This document shows positions 25,472 to 34,193 of a stretch of 64,000 bases of DNA, piece by piece. Each line of letters begins with the position of its first letter. The first letter of the stretch is position 1. The DNA is taken from positions 38,428 to 102,427 of the forward strand of contig NZ_JBBAYJ010000015.1 of NCBI RefSeq assembly GCF_037153975.1, read 5' to 3'. The notes under the pieces were generated by a model. It worked only from the letters and a program-made list of their open reading frames with translations. It was not told where the DNA came from and searched no databases. The DNA is from Aquipuribacter sp. SD81 (lineage in GTDB: Bacteria; Actinomycetota; Actinomycetes; Actinomycetales; JBBAYJ01). The position numbers and the translations under genes were made by a program.

Positions 25472-25489
25472 GTTGCACGACCGTTGCAC
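25472..25489 (-). promoter_or_regulatory. GTTGCAC direct repeat, candidate operator of the aldehyde dehydrogenase operon
   Basis: GTTGCAC occurs at 25472-25478 and 25483-25489, 11 bp apart, within CGTTGCACGG-type flanks, 68-85 bp upstream of the dehydrogenase start and downstream of the regulator gene. One-turn spacing fits a dimeric activator such as the adjacent GAF/winged-helix protein. The assignment is by position only. Confidence 0.35.
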
Positions 25490-25558
25490 GGGCTGCGGGC
25501 CTGCTCCGGACGGGTGAGGCTCCCGGGTCGGCCCGTCCCGCGGCCCAGGACCCGGGGC

Positions 25559-26791
25559 TCAGAACCCGCGGCGCAGCGCGTCGAGCCGCGCGACGGCCTG
25601 CGACCGGCGCGGCGAGGCGTACGGCAGCTCGCGCACCAGCCGCTGCCACGCCTCGACGTCGTCGCGGCCGCCACCGGAGGCCCACCGCCACAGCGTCTCG
25701 GTCGAGCCCGAGCGCAGGACGGTGCCGCGCAGGCCGGCCTCCAGCTCGTGCCGGGCCCGCAGCGCGACGGGTGCCTCGCTGCCCGGCAGCAGCGGCCCGG
25801 CGTACAGGTCGAGGGCGCGGCGGTGCGCCCCGCGCGCGAGGGCGCTCGCGACGGCCTCGGCGTCGGTGCGGACCGGCAGCAGCAGGCGGTAGGGCCGGGC
25901 GGCGACCGCGTCGCGACCGAGCACGCGACGCAGCACCGCCCGCAGCCGCGACACCTCCGCGCGGACCGTCACCGGGGACAGCAGCTGCTCGCTGAGCGAC
26001 TCCGCGAGGACGTCGCCGGTGACGCCGGCGGGCGCGGCGGCGAGGACGAGGAGGATCTCCGCGTGCCGCGGGGTCAGCGTCACGGACTCCTCGCCGACGT
26101 GCAGCGTCGGCGTGTCGGTGCCGAGCACCTCCAGCCAGGCCCGCGGCCGGGCGGGGCTCGCGCGGACGGGCCGCTCGCCGCCCGCGAGGCTCTGCTCGAC
26201 CGCCGCGACGGCCGCCCGGACGAGCGCGAGGGCGTACGGGGAGGCGACCTCGGGGCCGCCGGTCACGTCGACGGCGCCGACCACGCCGCCGGCGGCGTCG
26301 TGCACGGGCGCGGCCGAGCACGTCCACGGGTGCACCGGCAGCGCCCAGTGCTCGCCGGAGACCACCTGGACCGGCTGGTCGAGGGCGAGCGCGGTGCCCG
26401 GGGCGTTCGTGCCGGCGTGCGACTCGTCCCACAGGGCGCCGGGGGTGAACCCGAGCGTGTCGAGGTCGCGCCGCACCCGGCCGTCGCCCACGACGTGCAG
26501 CAGGCGGCCGTCGGCGTCGGACACCGCCAGCACGTGCCCCGCGTCGGCGACGTCGACGAGCAGGCGCTCGAGCAGCGGCATGGCCGCCGACAGCGGGTGC
26601 TCGCGCCGCAGCTCGGCGAGCGTGCCGTCGTCGATGTCGACGTCGAGGGCGGGCCGCTCGGGGTCGACCCCCGCGGCGCGGCTGCGCCGCCACGACGCCT
26701 CCACGAGCGGCCGGACGGCTCCCGGGGCAGGCGGAGCACCGCGCTGGTCGGGCGGGGCGCTGGGCCCGGCCCGGTGGGCGGCGTCGTGCAC
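25559..26791 (-). CDS. GAF-domain transcriptional activator (AcoR-like sensor, winged-helix output)
   Basis: A 410-residue regulator. The N-terminal part is like AcoR-type activators: [17 protein letters not shown] (about residues 30-46), then a GAF sensor (about 80-225) with [16 protein letters not shown], the hallmark [20 protein letters not shown] and [12 protein letters not shown]. Unlike classical AcoR it lacks a sigma-54 AAA domain. The C-terminal part (about 245-330) is a winged-helix of OmpR/SARP kind ([40 protein letters not shown]). It lies 154 bp upstream of the aldehyde dehydrogenase gene on the same strand and probably activates it. The start is GTG. Confidence 0.88.
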   Translation of the reverse strand: MHDAAHRAGPSAPPDQRGAPPAPGAVRPLVEASWRRSRAAGVDPERPALDVDIDDGTLAELRREHPLSAAMPLLERLLVDVADAGHVLAVSDADGRLLHVVGDGRVRRDLDTLGFTPGALWDESHAGTNAPGTALALDQPVQVVSGEHWALPVHPWTCSAAPVHDAAGGVVGAVDVTGGPEVASPYALALVRAAVAAVEQSLAGGERPVRASPARPRAWLEVLGTDTPTLHVGEESVTLTPRHAEILLVLAAAPAGVTGDVLAESLSEQLLSPVTVRAEVSRLRAVLRRVLGRDAVAARPYRLLLPVRTDAEAVASALARGAHRRALDLYAGPLLPGSEAPVALRARHELEAGLRGTVLRSGSTETLWRWASGGGRDDVEAWQRLVRELPYASPRRSQAVARLDALRRGF

Positions 26792-26860
26792 CTGGCCTCC
26801 GCTCCGGCGGGGAGACGACCGGCGTGGGCGCCGGGTGGGACCTGTCGAGGACTGGCCGGC

Positions 26861-27709
26861 TCAGTCTCGCACGGCGGGTGCGAGCCCGTCAGGGGTCCGC
26901 GGACCCGGGGCACCCGGCCGGGCGCCCTCGGCGAGGACCCTGAGGTTCCACGAGCGCCGGTGGTGCCCGCACGGCCCGTGCAGGCGCAGGGCGGCCAGGT
27001 GCTCCGGCGCGCTGTAGCCCTTGTTGTGCTGCCAGCCCCAGCGCGGGTCGCGGTCGCCGAGCTCGCTCATGAGGCGGTCGCGCGTCACCTTCGCCAGCAC
27101 CGAGGCCGCCGCGACGGCCGCGCAGCGGCGGTCGGCCTTCGGCATGAGGTCGACGGGCGGGCCGGCCGGGGCGGCCAGGCCCGACAGCTCCCACGGCACC
27201 TCGGGGACGTGCGGCGCCCGGATGCGGCGCGGCCCGGCGTCCACGCCGTCGGACGGCTCGTCGAGCCCGTCGAGCAGGTCCCCCTGGACGTCCGTCGGCT
27301 GCGGCCGGTGCAGCCAGTCGTAGGTCCCGTCGAGCAGGAGCCGCTCGGGTGGCACCGGGAGCGAGGCCAGCGCCCGGAGCCCGGCCACGCGCAGGGCGAG
27401 CAGGATCCCCCAGGCGTCGATCTCGTCGTTGTCGGCGTGACCGACGGCCCAGGCGGGCGCCCAGCGCTGCAGGCGGGGCACGAGCCGCTCCCGCTGCAGC
27501 GGGGTGAGCCGCTTGGAGTCGTCGAGGCCGGGCGGGGCGGAGCGGGTGGCGGGGTCGACGACGACGACCCCGACGGTGACGGGCCCGGCGAGCGCGCCGC
27601 GGCCGACCTCGTCCATGCCGCCGACCCACGCGAGCCGGTGCTCGCGCATGGCCGCGCGCGCGAGGCGCAGCGACGGGCGGGACGTCGGGGCGAGGGGTCG
27701 GGGGCTCAT
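26861..27709 (-). CDS. rnhB: Ribonuclease HII
   Basis: RNase HII removes ribonucleotides from DNA and RNA primers. The 282-residue product has the active-site blocks WVGGMDEVGRGALAGPVTVG (Asp-Glu pair), LDDSKRLTPLQRERL, LLLDGTYDWL (Asp), KADRRCAAVAAASVLAKVTR and HNKGYSAPEHLAAL. There is an insertion of about 60 residues after TYDWLHR compared with short homologues (PQPTDVQGDLLDGLDEPSDG). The ATG lies 14 bp after the lepB stop, the conserved lepB-rnhB order. Confidence 0.95.
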   Translation of the reverse strand: MSPRPLAPTSRPSLRLARAAMREHRLAWVGGMDEVGRGALAGPVTVGVVVVDPATRSAPPGLDDSKRLTPLQRERLVPRLQRWAPAWAVGHADNDEIDAWGILLALRVAGLRALASLPVPPERLLLDGTYDWLHRPQPTDVQGDLLDGLDEPSDGVDAGPRRIRAPHVPEVPWELSGLAAPAGPPVDLMPKADRRCAAVAAASVLAKVTRDRLMSELGDRDPRWGWQHNKGYSAPEHLAALRLHGPCGHHRRSWNLRVLAEGARPGAPGPRTPDGLAPAVRD

Positions 27710-27722
27710 CGCGCCCAGGATG

Positions 27723-28550
27723 TCAGGAGACGCCCTCGAGGCCGCCGACGCCGTCGAAGACCTCCTCGGGTGTCGGGAGGGTGCCGAAGCGGTCGAAGGG
27801 CCACATGACGAGGACGGCGCGCCCGACGACGTTCTCCAGCGGGACCATGCCGCCCCCGGGCTGCCCGAGCTGGTAGCGGGAGTCCTCCGACACCGAGCGG
27901 TGGTCCCCCTGCACCCACAGGCGCCCCTCGGGCACCTCGACGGCGAACTCGAGCGTCGACGGCTCGTCGCCGGGGAACAGGTAGGGCTCCTCGATCGGCT
28001 CGCCGTTGACGAGCAGGCGCCCCTCGTCGTCGCAGCACTCGACGGTGTCGCCGGGCAGCCCGATGACGCGCTTGATGAGGTGCTCGCCGGAGTTCGCGGG
28101 CAGCAGCCCGACGAAGGTGAGCGCCCGCACGTGCGGGGGCGGCTCCTCCGCCAGCGGCGGCAGCCACCCGCCGGGGTCGACGAACACGACGACGTCACCG
28201 CGCTCCAGCGTGCCGGGTCCGGGCTCGAGCTTGCTCACGAGCACCCGGTCGCCGACGAGGAGGGTCTCCTCCATCGACTCCGAGGGGATGTAGAACGGCT
28301 GCACGAGGAACGTCTTGACGACGACCGCGATGGCGAGGGCGACGACGACGGTGCCGCCGACCTCGGCGAGGTCACGTCGGACCCGTGCCCACCCCCTGGG
28401 CTGCTCCCTCACGCCGTCCTCCGGCTCGGTCCCGTCGCCGCTCCCCCGCGGAGCGTCGTCCTGGCCGCCCACCAGGTCGTCCCACCCCGGTTCGGGCGTA
28501 CCGGCGTCGCCCGAGGGCGCCGCCGGGTAGGGAGGCTCCTGTCGCGGCAC
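27723..28550 (-). CDS. lepB: Signal peptidase I
   Basis: Membrane-bound peptidase that cleaves signal peptides of Sec and Tat substrates; 275 residues from the GTG 12 bp after the rplS stop. A 65-residue acidic cytoplasmic head is followed by one transmembrane helix (VGGTVVVALAIAVVVKTFLV). The catalytic Ser is in YIPSESMEETLLVGDRVLV. The Lys block is HLIKRVIGLPGDTVECCDD and the final box is WVQGDHRSVSEDSRYQLG. The Cys pair in the Lys block is typical of actinobacterial enzymes. Confidence 0.95.
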   Translation of the reverse strand: MPRQEPPYPAAPSGDAGTPEPGWDDLVGGQDDAPRGSGDGTEPEDGVREQPRGWARVRRDLAEVGGTVVVALAIAVVVKTFLVQPFYIPSESMEETLLVGDRVLVSKLEPGPGTLERGDVVVFVDPGGWLPPLAEEPPPHVRALTFVGLLPANSGEHLIKRVIGLPGDTVECCDDEGRLLVNGEPIEEPYLFPGDEPSTLEFAVEVPEGRLWVQGDHRSVSEDSRYQLGQPGGGMVPLENVVGRAVLVMWPFDRFGTLPTPEEVFDGVGGLEGVS

Positions 28551-28561
28551 GCCCGGTCGGC

Positions 28562-28921
28562 TCAGGCCGAGGGCGTGGTCTCGCGGCGCTCGCGGATGCG
28601 CGCGGCCTTGCCGCGACGCTCGCGCAGGTAGTACAGCTTCGCGCGGCGGACGATGCCGCGGCTGGCGACCTCGACGTGGTCGATGACCGGGGAGTGCAGC
28701 GGGAACGTGCGCTCCACGCCGACCCCGAAGCTCACCTTGCGGACCGTGAAGGTCTCCCGCACGCCGCCGCCCTGGCGGCGGATGACGACACCGGTGAAGA
28801 CCTGGATGCGCGAGCGCGTGCCCTCGACGACCTTGACGTGCACCTTGACGGTGTCGCCGGCGCGGAACTCGGGGACGTCGCTTCGCAGCTGGGCGCTGTC
28901 GAGGGAGTCGAGGGTGTGCAT
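28562..28921 (-). CDS. rplS: Ribosomal protein L19
   Basis: Large-subunit protein at the 30S interface, 119 residues from ATG ([20 protein letters not shown]). Family motifs are [40 protein letters not shown] and [20 protein letters not shown]. Its upstream gene trmD is 196 bp away, and that gap holds no gene but could carry an L19 leader. lepB follows directly. Confidence 0.98.
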   Translation of the reverse strand: MHTLDSLDSAQLRSDVPEFRAGDTVKVHVKVVEGTRSRIQVFTGVVIRRQGGGVRETFTVRKVSFGVGVERTFPLHSPVIDHVEVASRGIVRRAKLYYLRERRGKAARIRERRETTPSA

Positions 28922-29117
28922 CGGGTGCCTTCCCGGTCGGTGCCGCAGGCCACCGGCCTCGCCGGGCAGAGCCCGGCCTACGAGGTGCTGACGAGTGTGG
29001 GACGGGCTGGTGCGCCCGGACGTGCGCGGTCTCCCCCTGCGGCAGGTGGACCGGCCCGCAGAAGGATGCCACAGCCCGCGCCCGCGACGTGAATCCCGAC
29101 CGACGGCCCGGTGGCGC

Positions 29118-29918
29118 TCAGGTGCCCGCGCGGGCGAGGACGCCGTCGCGGGGCACCCAGCCGAGCGCCGCGAGCGTGGCGAGGTCGTGACGGTCCAGGT
29201 CGTCGACACCGCGGCCGGCGAGCAGGTCGGGGCGGCGCTCCGCGGTGCGCCGCAGCGAGGAGTCGCGCCGCCAGCGCGCCACCCGGGCGTGGTCGCCGCT
29301 GGTGAGGACCGCGGGCACGTCGAGCCCGCGCCACGAGGCGGGGCGGGTGTACGCGGGGGCCTCGAGCAGGCCCGCGCTGTGGCTCTCCTCCACGACGCTC
29401 GCGGCGTTGCCGAGCACGCCGGGCAGCAGCCGGCCGACGGCCTCGACGACGACGAGGGCGGCCGCCTCACCGCCGGCGAGCACGTAGTCGCCGATGCTGA
29501 GCGGGGTGACGCGGTGGTGCCGGGCGGCGTCGTCGAGCACGCGCTCGTCGATGCCCTCGTAGCGCCCGCACGCGAGCACGAGCCACGGCTCGGTGGCGAG
29601 GGCGGCGGCGCGCGCCTGGTCGAAGCGCTCCCCGGCGGGGCTCATGACGAGCAGGTGCGGGACGGCGTCGTCGCCCAGCTCGGCGCGGCCGTCGGCGCGG
29701 ACGGCGTCGAGGGCCTCGCCCCACGGCGGCGGGGTCATGAGCATCCCGGCGCCCCCGCCGAAGGGGGCGTCGTCGACGGTGCGGTGCACGTCGTGGGTGA
29801 AGGTGCGCAGGTCGTGCACGTGCAGGCCGATCTGCCCGCGCTCGACCGCGCGCCCGACCAGCGACAGGCGCAGGGGGGCGAGGTACTCGGGGAAGACGGT
29901 GAGGACGTCGAGTCGCAC
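29118..29918 (-). CDS. trmD: tRNA (guanine-37-N1)-methyltransferase
   Basis: TrmD methylates G37 of tRNAs reading CNN/CGG codons and prevents frameshifting. The 266-residue product shows the SPOUT knot motifs [49 protein letters not shown] (SAM site) and [20 protein letters not shown]. The Asp of [17 protein letters not shown] closes the catalytic site. It starts with GTG 3 bp after rimM, in the operon rpsP-khpA-rimM-trmD. Confidence 0.97.
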   Translation of the reverse strand: MRLDVLTVFPEYLAPLRLSLVGRAVERGQIGLHVHDLRTFTHDVHRTVDDAPFGGGAGMLMTPPPWGEALDAVRADGRAELGDDAVPHLLVMSPAGERFDQARAAALATEPWLVLACGRYEGIDERVLDDAARHHRVTPLSIGDYVLAGGEAAALVVVEAVGRLLPGVLGNAASVVEESHSAGLLEAPAYTRPASWRGLDVPAVLTSGDHARVARWRRDSSLRRTAERRPDLLAGRGVDDLDRHDLATLAALGWVPRDGVLARAGT

Positions 29919-29921
29919 CGC

Positions 29922-30536
29922 TCAGCCGTCCCCGGCCGGGTCCTCGAAGAGCCCGCCCGGCGGGTCGAGCGTGACCGTGCCGCCCGCGACGTCGACCTCG
30001 GGCACGAGCGCGGTGACGAAGGGCACCCGGACGGCGGGGCCGCCCGCCGCGGGGCGCACGACGAGGAGGTCCTGGGCCGGGCCGTGCTCGAGGCCGGTGA
30101 CGGTGCCGAGTCGGTGCCCGCCGATGGAGACCGCCCGCAGCCCGACGAGGTCGGCCACGTGCCAGGCGTCCGGCTCGGGCGCGTCGTCGGTGGCGTCGAC
30201 GAGCAGCTCGACGTCGCGCAGCGCCTCGGCGGCGTCGCGGTCGGCGACGCCCTCGAGCGCGAGCAGCCAGCGGCCCTGGTGGGTGCGGGCGCCCGCCACG
30301 ACGAGGTCGCCGACGTCGGGGTCGGTGGCGAGGACGGCGCCGGGCGCGAGCCGGCGCTCGGGGTCGTCGGTGCGCAGCAGGACCGTCACCTCACCGCGCA
30401 GGCCGTGGGCACGCCCAAGGCGGCCGACCACGAGCCAGCGCGGCTCGTCGTCGGCCGCCTCGGGGGTGGGGCCGGTCGTGCTCAGGGTCGGCTCAGCGGC
30501 CGTCGAGGTCGACGATGTCGACGCGGACGGGCCCAT
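29922..30536 (-). CDS. rimM: Ribosome maturation factor RimM
   Basis: Assists 30S assembly around S19. The longest frame gives 204 residues and overlaps khpA by 44 bp; the conserved N-domain begins only at VVGRLGRAHGLRGEVTVLLR (about residue 36), so a GTG at 30431 is an alternative start. The PRC-barrel C-domain is seen in WHVADLVGLRAVSIGGHRLG and PFVTALVPEVDVAGGTVTLD. The C-terminus DPPGGLFEDPAGDG is typical of actinobacterial forms. Confidence 0.95.
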   Translation of the reverse strand: MGPSASTSSTSTAAEPTLSTTGPTPEAADDEPRWLVVGRLGRAHGLRGEVTVLLRTDDPERRLAPGAVLATDPDVGDLVVAGARTHQGRWLLALEGVADRDAAEALRDVELLVDATDDAPEPDAWHVADLVGLRAVSIGGHRLGTVTGLEHGPAQDLLVVRPAAGGPAVRVPFVTALVPEVDVAGGTVTLDPPGGLFEDPAGDG

Positions 30537-30732
30537 CCTCGCTCAGGGCGTTGACGACCGTGCGGATGGCCGTCGCGGTGCGCCCGGCGCGGCCGATCAC
30601 GCGGCCGATGTCGTCGGGGTGCACGCGCACCTGCACGAGCGGGCCGCGGCGGGTGCCGCGCTCGACGACCTGCACGTCCTCCGGGTGGGAGACGATGCCG
30701 GTGACGAGGTGCTCGACGGCGTCCGCCAGCAC
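30493..30732 (-). CDS. khpA: KH-domain RNA-binding protein KhpA
   Basis: A 79-residue single KH-domain protein that with KhpB binds RNA and affects cell elongation in other Gram-positives. The KH signature is in VHPDDIGRVIGRAGRTATAI (GRAG loop) followed by RTVVNALSEDGPVRVDIVD. It starts one base after the rpsP stop (GTG start) and overlaps the rimM frame. The rpsP-khpA-rimM order is standard. Confidence 0.95.
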   Translation of the reverse strand: MLADAVEHLVTGIVSHPEDVQVVERGTRRGPLVQVRVHPDDIGRVIGRAGRTATAIRTVVNALSEDGPVRVDIVDLDGR

Positions 30733-30733
30733 G

Positions 30734-31231
30734 TCAGGCGCCCTCGGTGGAGGCCTGCCCGCCCTCGGCCGGGGTCTCGGCCGGGGTGTCGGCCGGGGTC
30801 TCGGCGGTCGCCTCGGCCGCGGGCTCCTCGGCCTTGGCGGCGGCCTTGCGGCGCGGCGTCGTGGCCTCGCGGGCGTCGCCGCCGTCGGCCTTGGCGTCGC
30901 GCATGGCGGCCTCGTACGCCACCTTCTTGTCCGCCTTGGGGGCGGCGACCTTGAGCGTGCCCTCGGCGCCGGGCTCGCCCTTGAAGGTCTGCCAGTCGCC
31001 GGTGATCTTCAGCAGGTTGAGGACCTGCTCGGTCGGCTGGGCGCCGACGGACAGCCAGTGCTGCGCGCGCTCGCTGTCGATCTCGATGAGCGAGGGCTCC
31101 TCGGTCGGGTGGTACTTGCCGATCTCCTCGATCGCCCGGCCGTCACGGCGGGTACGGGAGTCGGCGACGACGACGCGGTAGAACGGCGCGCGGATCTTGC
31201 CCATGCGCTTGAGACGGATCTTGACTGCCAC
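30734..31231 (-). CDS. rpsP: Ribosomal protein S16 with Ala/Glu/Pro-rich extension
   Basis: Small-subunit protein S16, 165 residues from the GTG that yields [20 protein letters not shown], preceded by AGGAGA. The core runs to about residue 85 ([20 protein letters not shown]). The remaining 80 residues are a Lys/Ala then Glu/Thr/Pro-rich tail, including three units of about TPAE ([16 protein letters not shown]). Tails on S16 are normal in actinobacteria. It opens the rpsP-khpA-rimM-trmD operon. Confidence 0.97.
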   Translation of the reverse strand: MAVKIRLKRMGKIRAPFYRVVVADSRTRRDGRAIEEIGKYHPTEEPSLIEIDSERAQHWLSVGAQPTEQVLNLLKITGDWQTFKGEPGAEGTLKVAAPKADKKVAYEAAMRDAKADGGDAREATTPRRKAAAKAEEPAAEATAETPADTPAETPAEGGQASTEGA

Positions 31232-31357
31232 GAGCTGGTGGTCTCCTGAGTCTGGTGTGGGCGCGGGCCCGGCGACCGCGGGTGGGGACCGGGTCGAGGC
31301 ACGCAGGTGGACACGCACCGGACGGGTAGAGGGCCGTGGCGGCGCGGGTACAGCCGC

Positions 31358-32533
31358 CTAGTGTGCCACGACGGCGGGGCCGCGCGGGTCCGGCGGCTCG
31401 GCCCCGCCGCCGCGCACGAGGCGGCCCCGGAGCACGACCGCCCGCGGGTGGGCGAGCACGCCCGGCTCGGTGACGGGGTCGGCGTCGTGCACGACGAGGT
31501 CGGCGGACGCGCCCTCGGCGAGCCCGTCGCGCCCGAGCCAGCGCCTCGCGGCCCACGAGCCCGCGCCGACGGCCACGAGCGGCGGCAGTCCCGCGCCGAC
31601 CAGCTCGGCGACCTCCTGCGCGACCAGGCCGTGCGGCAGCGAGCCGCCGGCGTCGGTGCCGACGAAGAGCGGCACGCCCGCCTCGTGCAGGTCGCGGACG
31701 TTCTGCAGCCGACGGGCGTGCAGCGCGCGCATGTGCGCGGCCCAGCGGGGGAACTTGTCCTCACCGCGCGCGGCGAGCTGCGGGAACGTCGCGATGTTGA
31801 CGAGCGTCGGCACGACGGCGACCCGCTGGTCGGCGGCCGCGGCGACGGTGGCGGGGCCGAACCCGGTGCCGTGCTCGATGCCGTCGATGCCCGCGGCGAG
31901 CAGGTCGGGCAGGGCGTCCTCGGAGAAGCAGTGCGCCGTCACGCGGGCGCCCTCGGTGTGCGCGGCGTCGATCGCGGCCGCGACCACGTCGGCCGGCCAG
32001 AGCGGCGCGAGGTCGCCGAGGTCGCGGTCGATCCAGTCCCCCACGAGCTTGACCCAGCCGTCGCCGCGGCGGGCCTGGTGGCGGACCTCGGCGACGAGGG
32101 CGTCGGGCTCGACCTCGGCGGCGTAGTTGCGGATGTAGCGCCGCGGCCGCGCGACGTGCCGGCCGGCGCGGACCACGCGCGGCAGGTCGGGGCGGTCGTC
32201 GAGCCAGCGGGTGTCGGCGGGCGAGCCCGCGTCGCGCGCGAGCAGGGTGCCGGCGTCGCGGTCGGTGAGGGCCTGCCGCTCGGTGGTCTCCCGGTCGACG
32301 GCGCCGTGGGCGTCCAGGCCGATGTGGCAGTGGGCGTCGACGAGACCGGGCAGGACCCAGCCGTCGACCGTGACGACGTCGGTCCCGGCGGGCAGGTCGG
32401 GGCGCTCGAAGGTGACGCTGCCGCCGTGCACCCACGCCTGGCCGCGCACGTCGTCGGCGTCGACGCGGACCGGTCCGGTGAGGTGGAGGACGGGGGCGTC
32501 CCCGCCCGCGCCGCCGCTAACCGGACCGGCCAC
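31358..32533 (-). CDS. Amidohydrolase family protein
   Basis: A metal-dependent hydrolase of the imidazolonepropionase-like class, 391 residues. Metal ligands are seen in LPGLVDAHCHIGLDAHG (His-x-His), the Lys in DGWVKLVGDWID, His in ARVTAHCFSEDALPDLLAAG and IEHGTGF, and the final Asp in PLFVGTDAGGSLPHG. The substrate cannot be deduced. Its GTG start is one base after the ffh stop and its stop is 126 bp before rpsP, so it seems to be read as the last gene after ffh. Confidence 0.88.
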   Translation of the reverse strand: MAGPVSGGAGGDAPVLHLTGPVRVDADDVRGQAWVHGGSVTFERPDLPAGTDVVTVDGWVLPGLVDAHCHIGLDAHGAVDRETTERQALTDRDAGTLLARDAGSPADTRWLDDRPDLPRVVRAGRHVARPRRYIRNYAAEVEPDALVAEVRHQARRGDGWVKLVGDWIDRDLGDLAPLWPADVVAAAIDAAHTEGARVTAHCFSEDALPDLLAAGIDGIEHGTGFGPATVAAAADQRVAVVPTLVNIATFPQLAARGEDKFPRWAAHMRALHARRLQNVRDLHEAGVPLFVGTDAGGSLPHGLVAQEVAELVGAGLPPLVAVGAGSWAARRWLGRDGLAEGASADLVVHDADPVTEPGVLAHPRAVVLRGRLVRGGGAEPPDPRGPAVVAH

Positions 32534-32534
32534 G

Positions 32535-34133
32535 TCACCTGCCCCGGAAGGCGTCGGGCAGCGACGCGGGGTCGAACGACTGCCCGCCCTGCTCCGAGAG
32601 GCCGAAGGCCGCTCCCGAGCCCGAGCCGGCCGCGGCGCCGCCGCGCTGGCCGAGGCCCGCCTCCTCCGCGGCGCGCTTGGCCGGGTTGCCGGAGCGCGAG
32701 CCCTTGCGCGCCGCGGCCTTGCCCTTCTTCTGCTTGCCGCGCTTGCCGGGCCCGACCATGCCGGGCACGCCGCCCGGCATACCGCCGCCCGGCATGCCCG
32801 GCAGGCCCGGCATCCCGCCGCCGCGGCGCATCTGCCGCATCATCTTCTGCGCCTGCGTGAAGCGCTCGACGAGGCCGTTGACGTCGCTCACCTGCGTGCC
32901 GGACCCGCGCGCGATGCGCGCCCGGCGCGAGCCGTTGAGGATCTTGAGGTCGTCGCGCTCGGCGGGCGTCATGGACCGGACGATCGCCTCGACGCGGTCG
33001 AGCTCGCGCTCGTCGAACTGCTCGAGCTGCTCCTTCATGTCGCCCATGCCGGGGAGCATCTTCAGCATGTTCTTGAGCGGGCCCATGCGCCGCACGGCCT
33101 GCATCTGCTCGAGGAAGTCCGAGAGCGTGAAGTCCTCGCCGCGCTCGACCTTGCCGGCCATCTTCGCGGTCTGCTCGGCGTCGAAGGCGCGCTCGGCCTG
33201 CTCGATGAGGGTGAGGACGTCGCCCATGTCGAGGATGCGCCCGGCCATGCGGTCGGGGTGGAACACCTCGAAGTCGGTGAGCTTCTCGCCGGTGGAGGCG
33301 AAGAGGATCGGCGAGCCCGTCACCGTCACCACCGACAGCGCCGCGCCGCCGCGGGCGTCGCCGTCGAGCTTCGTCATGACGACGCCGGTGAGGGAGACGC
33401 CCTCGTCGAACTGCTTCGCGGTCTCCACCGCGGACTGCCCGATCATCGCGTCGAGGACGAACAGCACCTCGTCGGGCTGCACGGCGTCGCGGATGTCGGC
33501 GGCCTGCTGCATGAGGTCGGCGTCGACGCCGAGGCGGCCGGCGGTGTCGACGACGACGACGTCGTGGCCGCGCGAGCGCGCGAGCTCCACGCCGCGCCGG
33601 GCGACGTCGACCGGGTCGCCGACCCCGTTGCCCGGCTCGGGCGCGAAGACCGCGACGCCGGCGCGCTCGCCGTTGACCTGCAGCTGCGTGACGGCGTTGG
33701 GCCGCTGCAGGTCGGCGGCGACGAGGACGGGGCTGTGCCCCTGCTCCTTGAGCCAGTGCCCGAGCTTGCCGGCGAGCGTCGTCTTACCGGCGCCCTGCAG
33801 GCCCGCGAGCATGATGACGGTCGGCGGGTTCTTGGCCAGCCGCAGCCGTCGGGTCTCCCCGCCGAGGATCGCGACGAGCTCCTCGTTGACGATCTTGACG
33901 ACCTGCTGGCCGGGGTTGAGGGCCTTGCTGACCTCCTCCCCCAGCGCGCGCTCGCGGACGCTCGCGGTGAACTGGCGGACCACCGGCAGCGACACGTCGG
34001 CGTCGAGCAGGGCGAGGCGGATCTGCCGGACGGTCGCGTCGACGTCGGCCGGGGAGAGCCGGCCCTTGCCCCGCAGGGACTTGAACGTCGAGGTGAGGCG
34101 GTCGGAGAGCGAGGCGAACAAGCGGGTCCCCAT
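32535..34133 (-). CDS. ffh: Signal recognition particle protein Ffh (SRP54)
   Basis: The GTPase that binds signal peptides and the 4.5S RNA. It has 532 residues. The N-domain opens MGTRLFASLSDRLTSTFKSL. The G-domain has LAGLQGAGKTTLAGKLGHWL (P-loop), DLQRPNAVTQLQ, VVVDTAGRLGVDADLM, TKLDGDARGGAALSV and TGEKLTDFEVFHPDRMAGRI. The Met-rich M-domain follows, including QMRRGGGMPGLPGMPGGGMP and a long Lys/Gly-rich tail. ftsY, its receptor, lies 10 kb away. Confidence 0.98.
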   Translation of the reverse strand: MGTRLFASLSDRLTSTFKSLRGKGRLSPADVDATVRQIRLALLDADVSLPVVRQFTASVRERALGEEVSKALNPGQQVVKIVNEELVAILGGETRRLRLAKNPPTVIMLAGLQGAGKTTLAGKLGHWLKEQGHSPVLVAADLQRPNAVTQLQVNGERAGVAVFAPEPGNGVGDPVDVARRGVELARSRGHDVVVVDTAGRLGVDADLMQQAADIRDAVQPDEVLFVLDAMIGQSAVETAKQFDEGVSLTGVVMTKLDGDARGGAALSVVTVTGSPILFASTGEKLTDFEVFHPDRMAGRILDMGDVLTLIEQAERAFDAEQTAKMAGKVERGEDFTLSDFLEQMQAVRRMGPLKNMLKMLPGMGDMKEQLEQFDERELDRVEAIVRSMTPAERDDLKILNGSRRARIARGSGTQVSDVNGLVERFTQAQKMMRQMRRGGGMPGLPGMPGGGMPGGVPGMVGPGKRGKQKKGKAAARKGSRSGNPAKRAAEEAGLGQRGGAAAGSGSGAAFGLSEQGGQSFDPASLPDAFRGR

Positions 34134-34193
34134 CGGTGGGAGCTGGTGGACGGCGGTGCCCCAGGGTAGCCGCCCGGCGCGAGGGCGCGGCGG

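Noticed and set aside
28995..30554. 519-codon plus-strand frame opposite trmD and rimM
   Set aside because: Both minus-strand genes have complete family motifs; the plus-strand translation has none.
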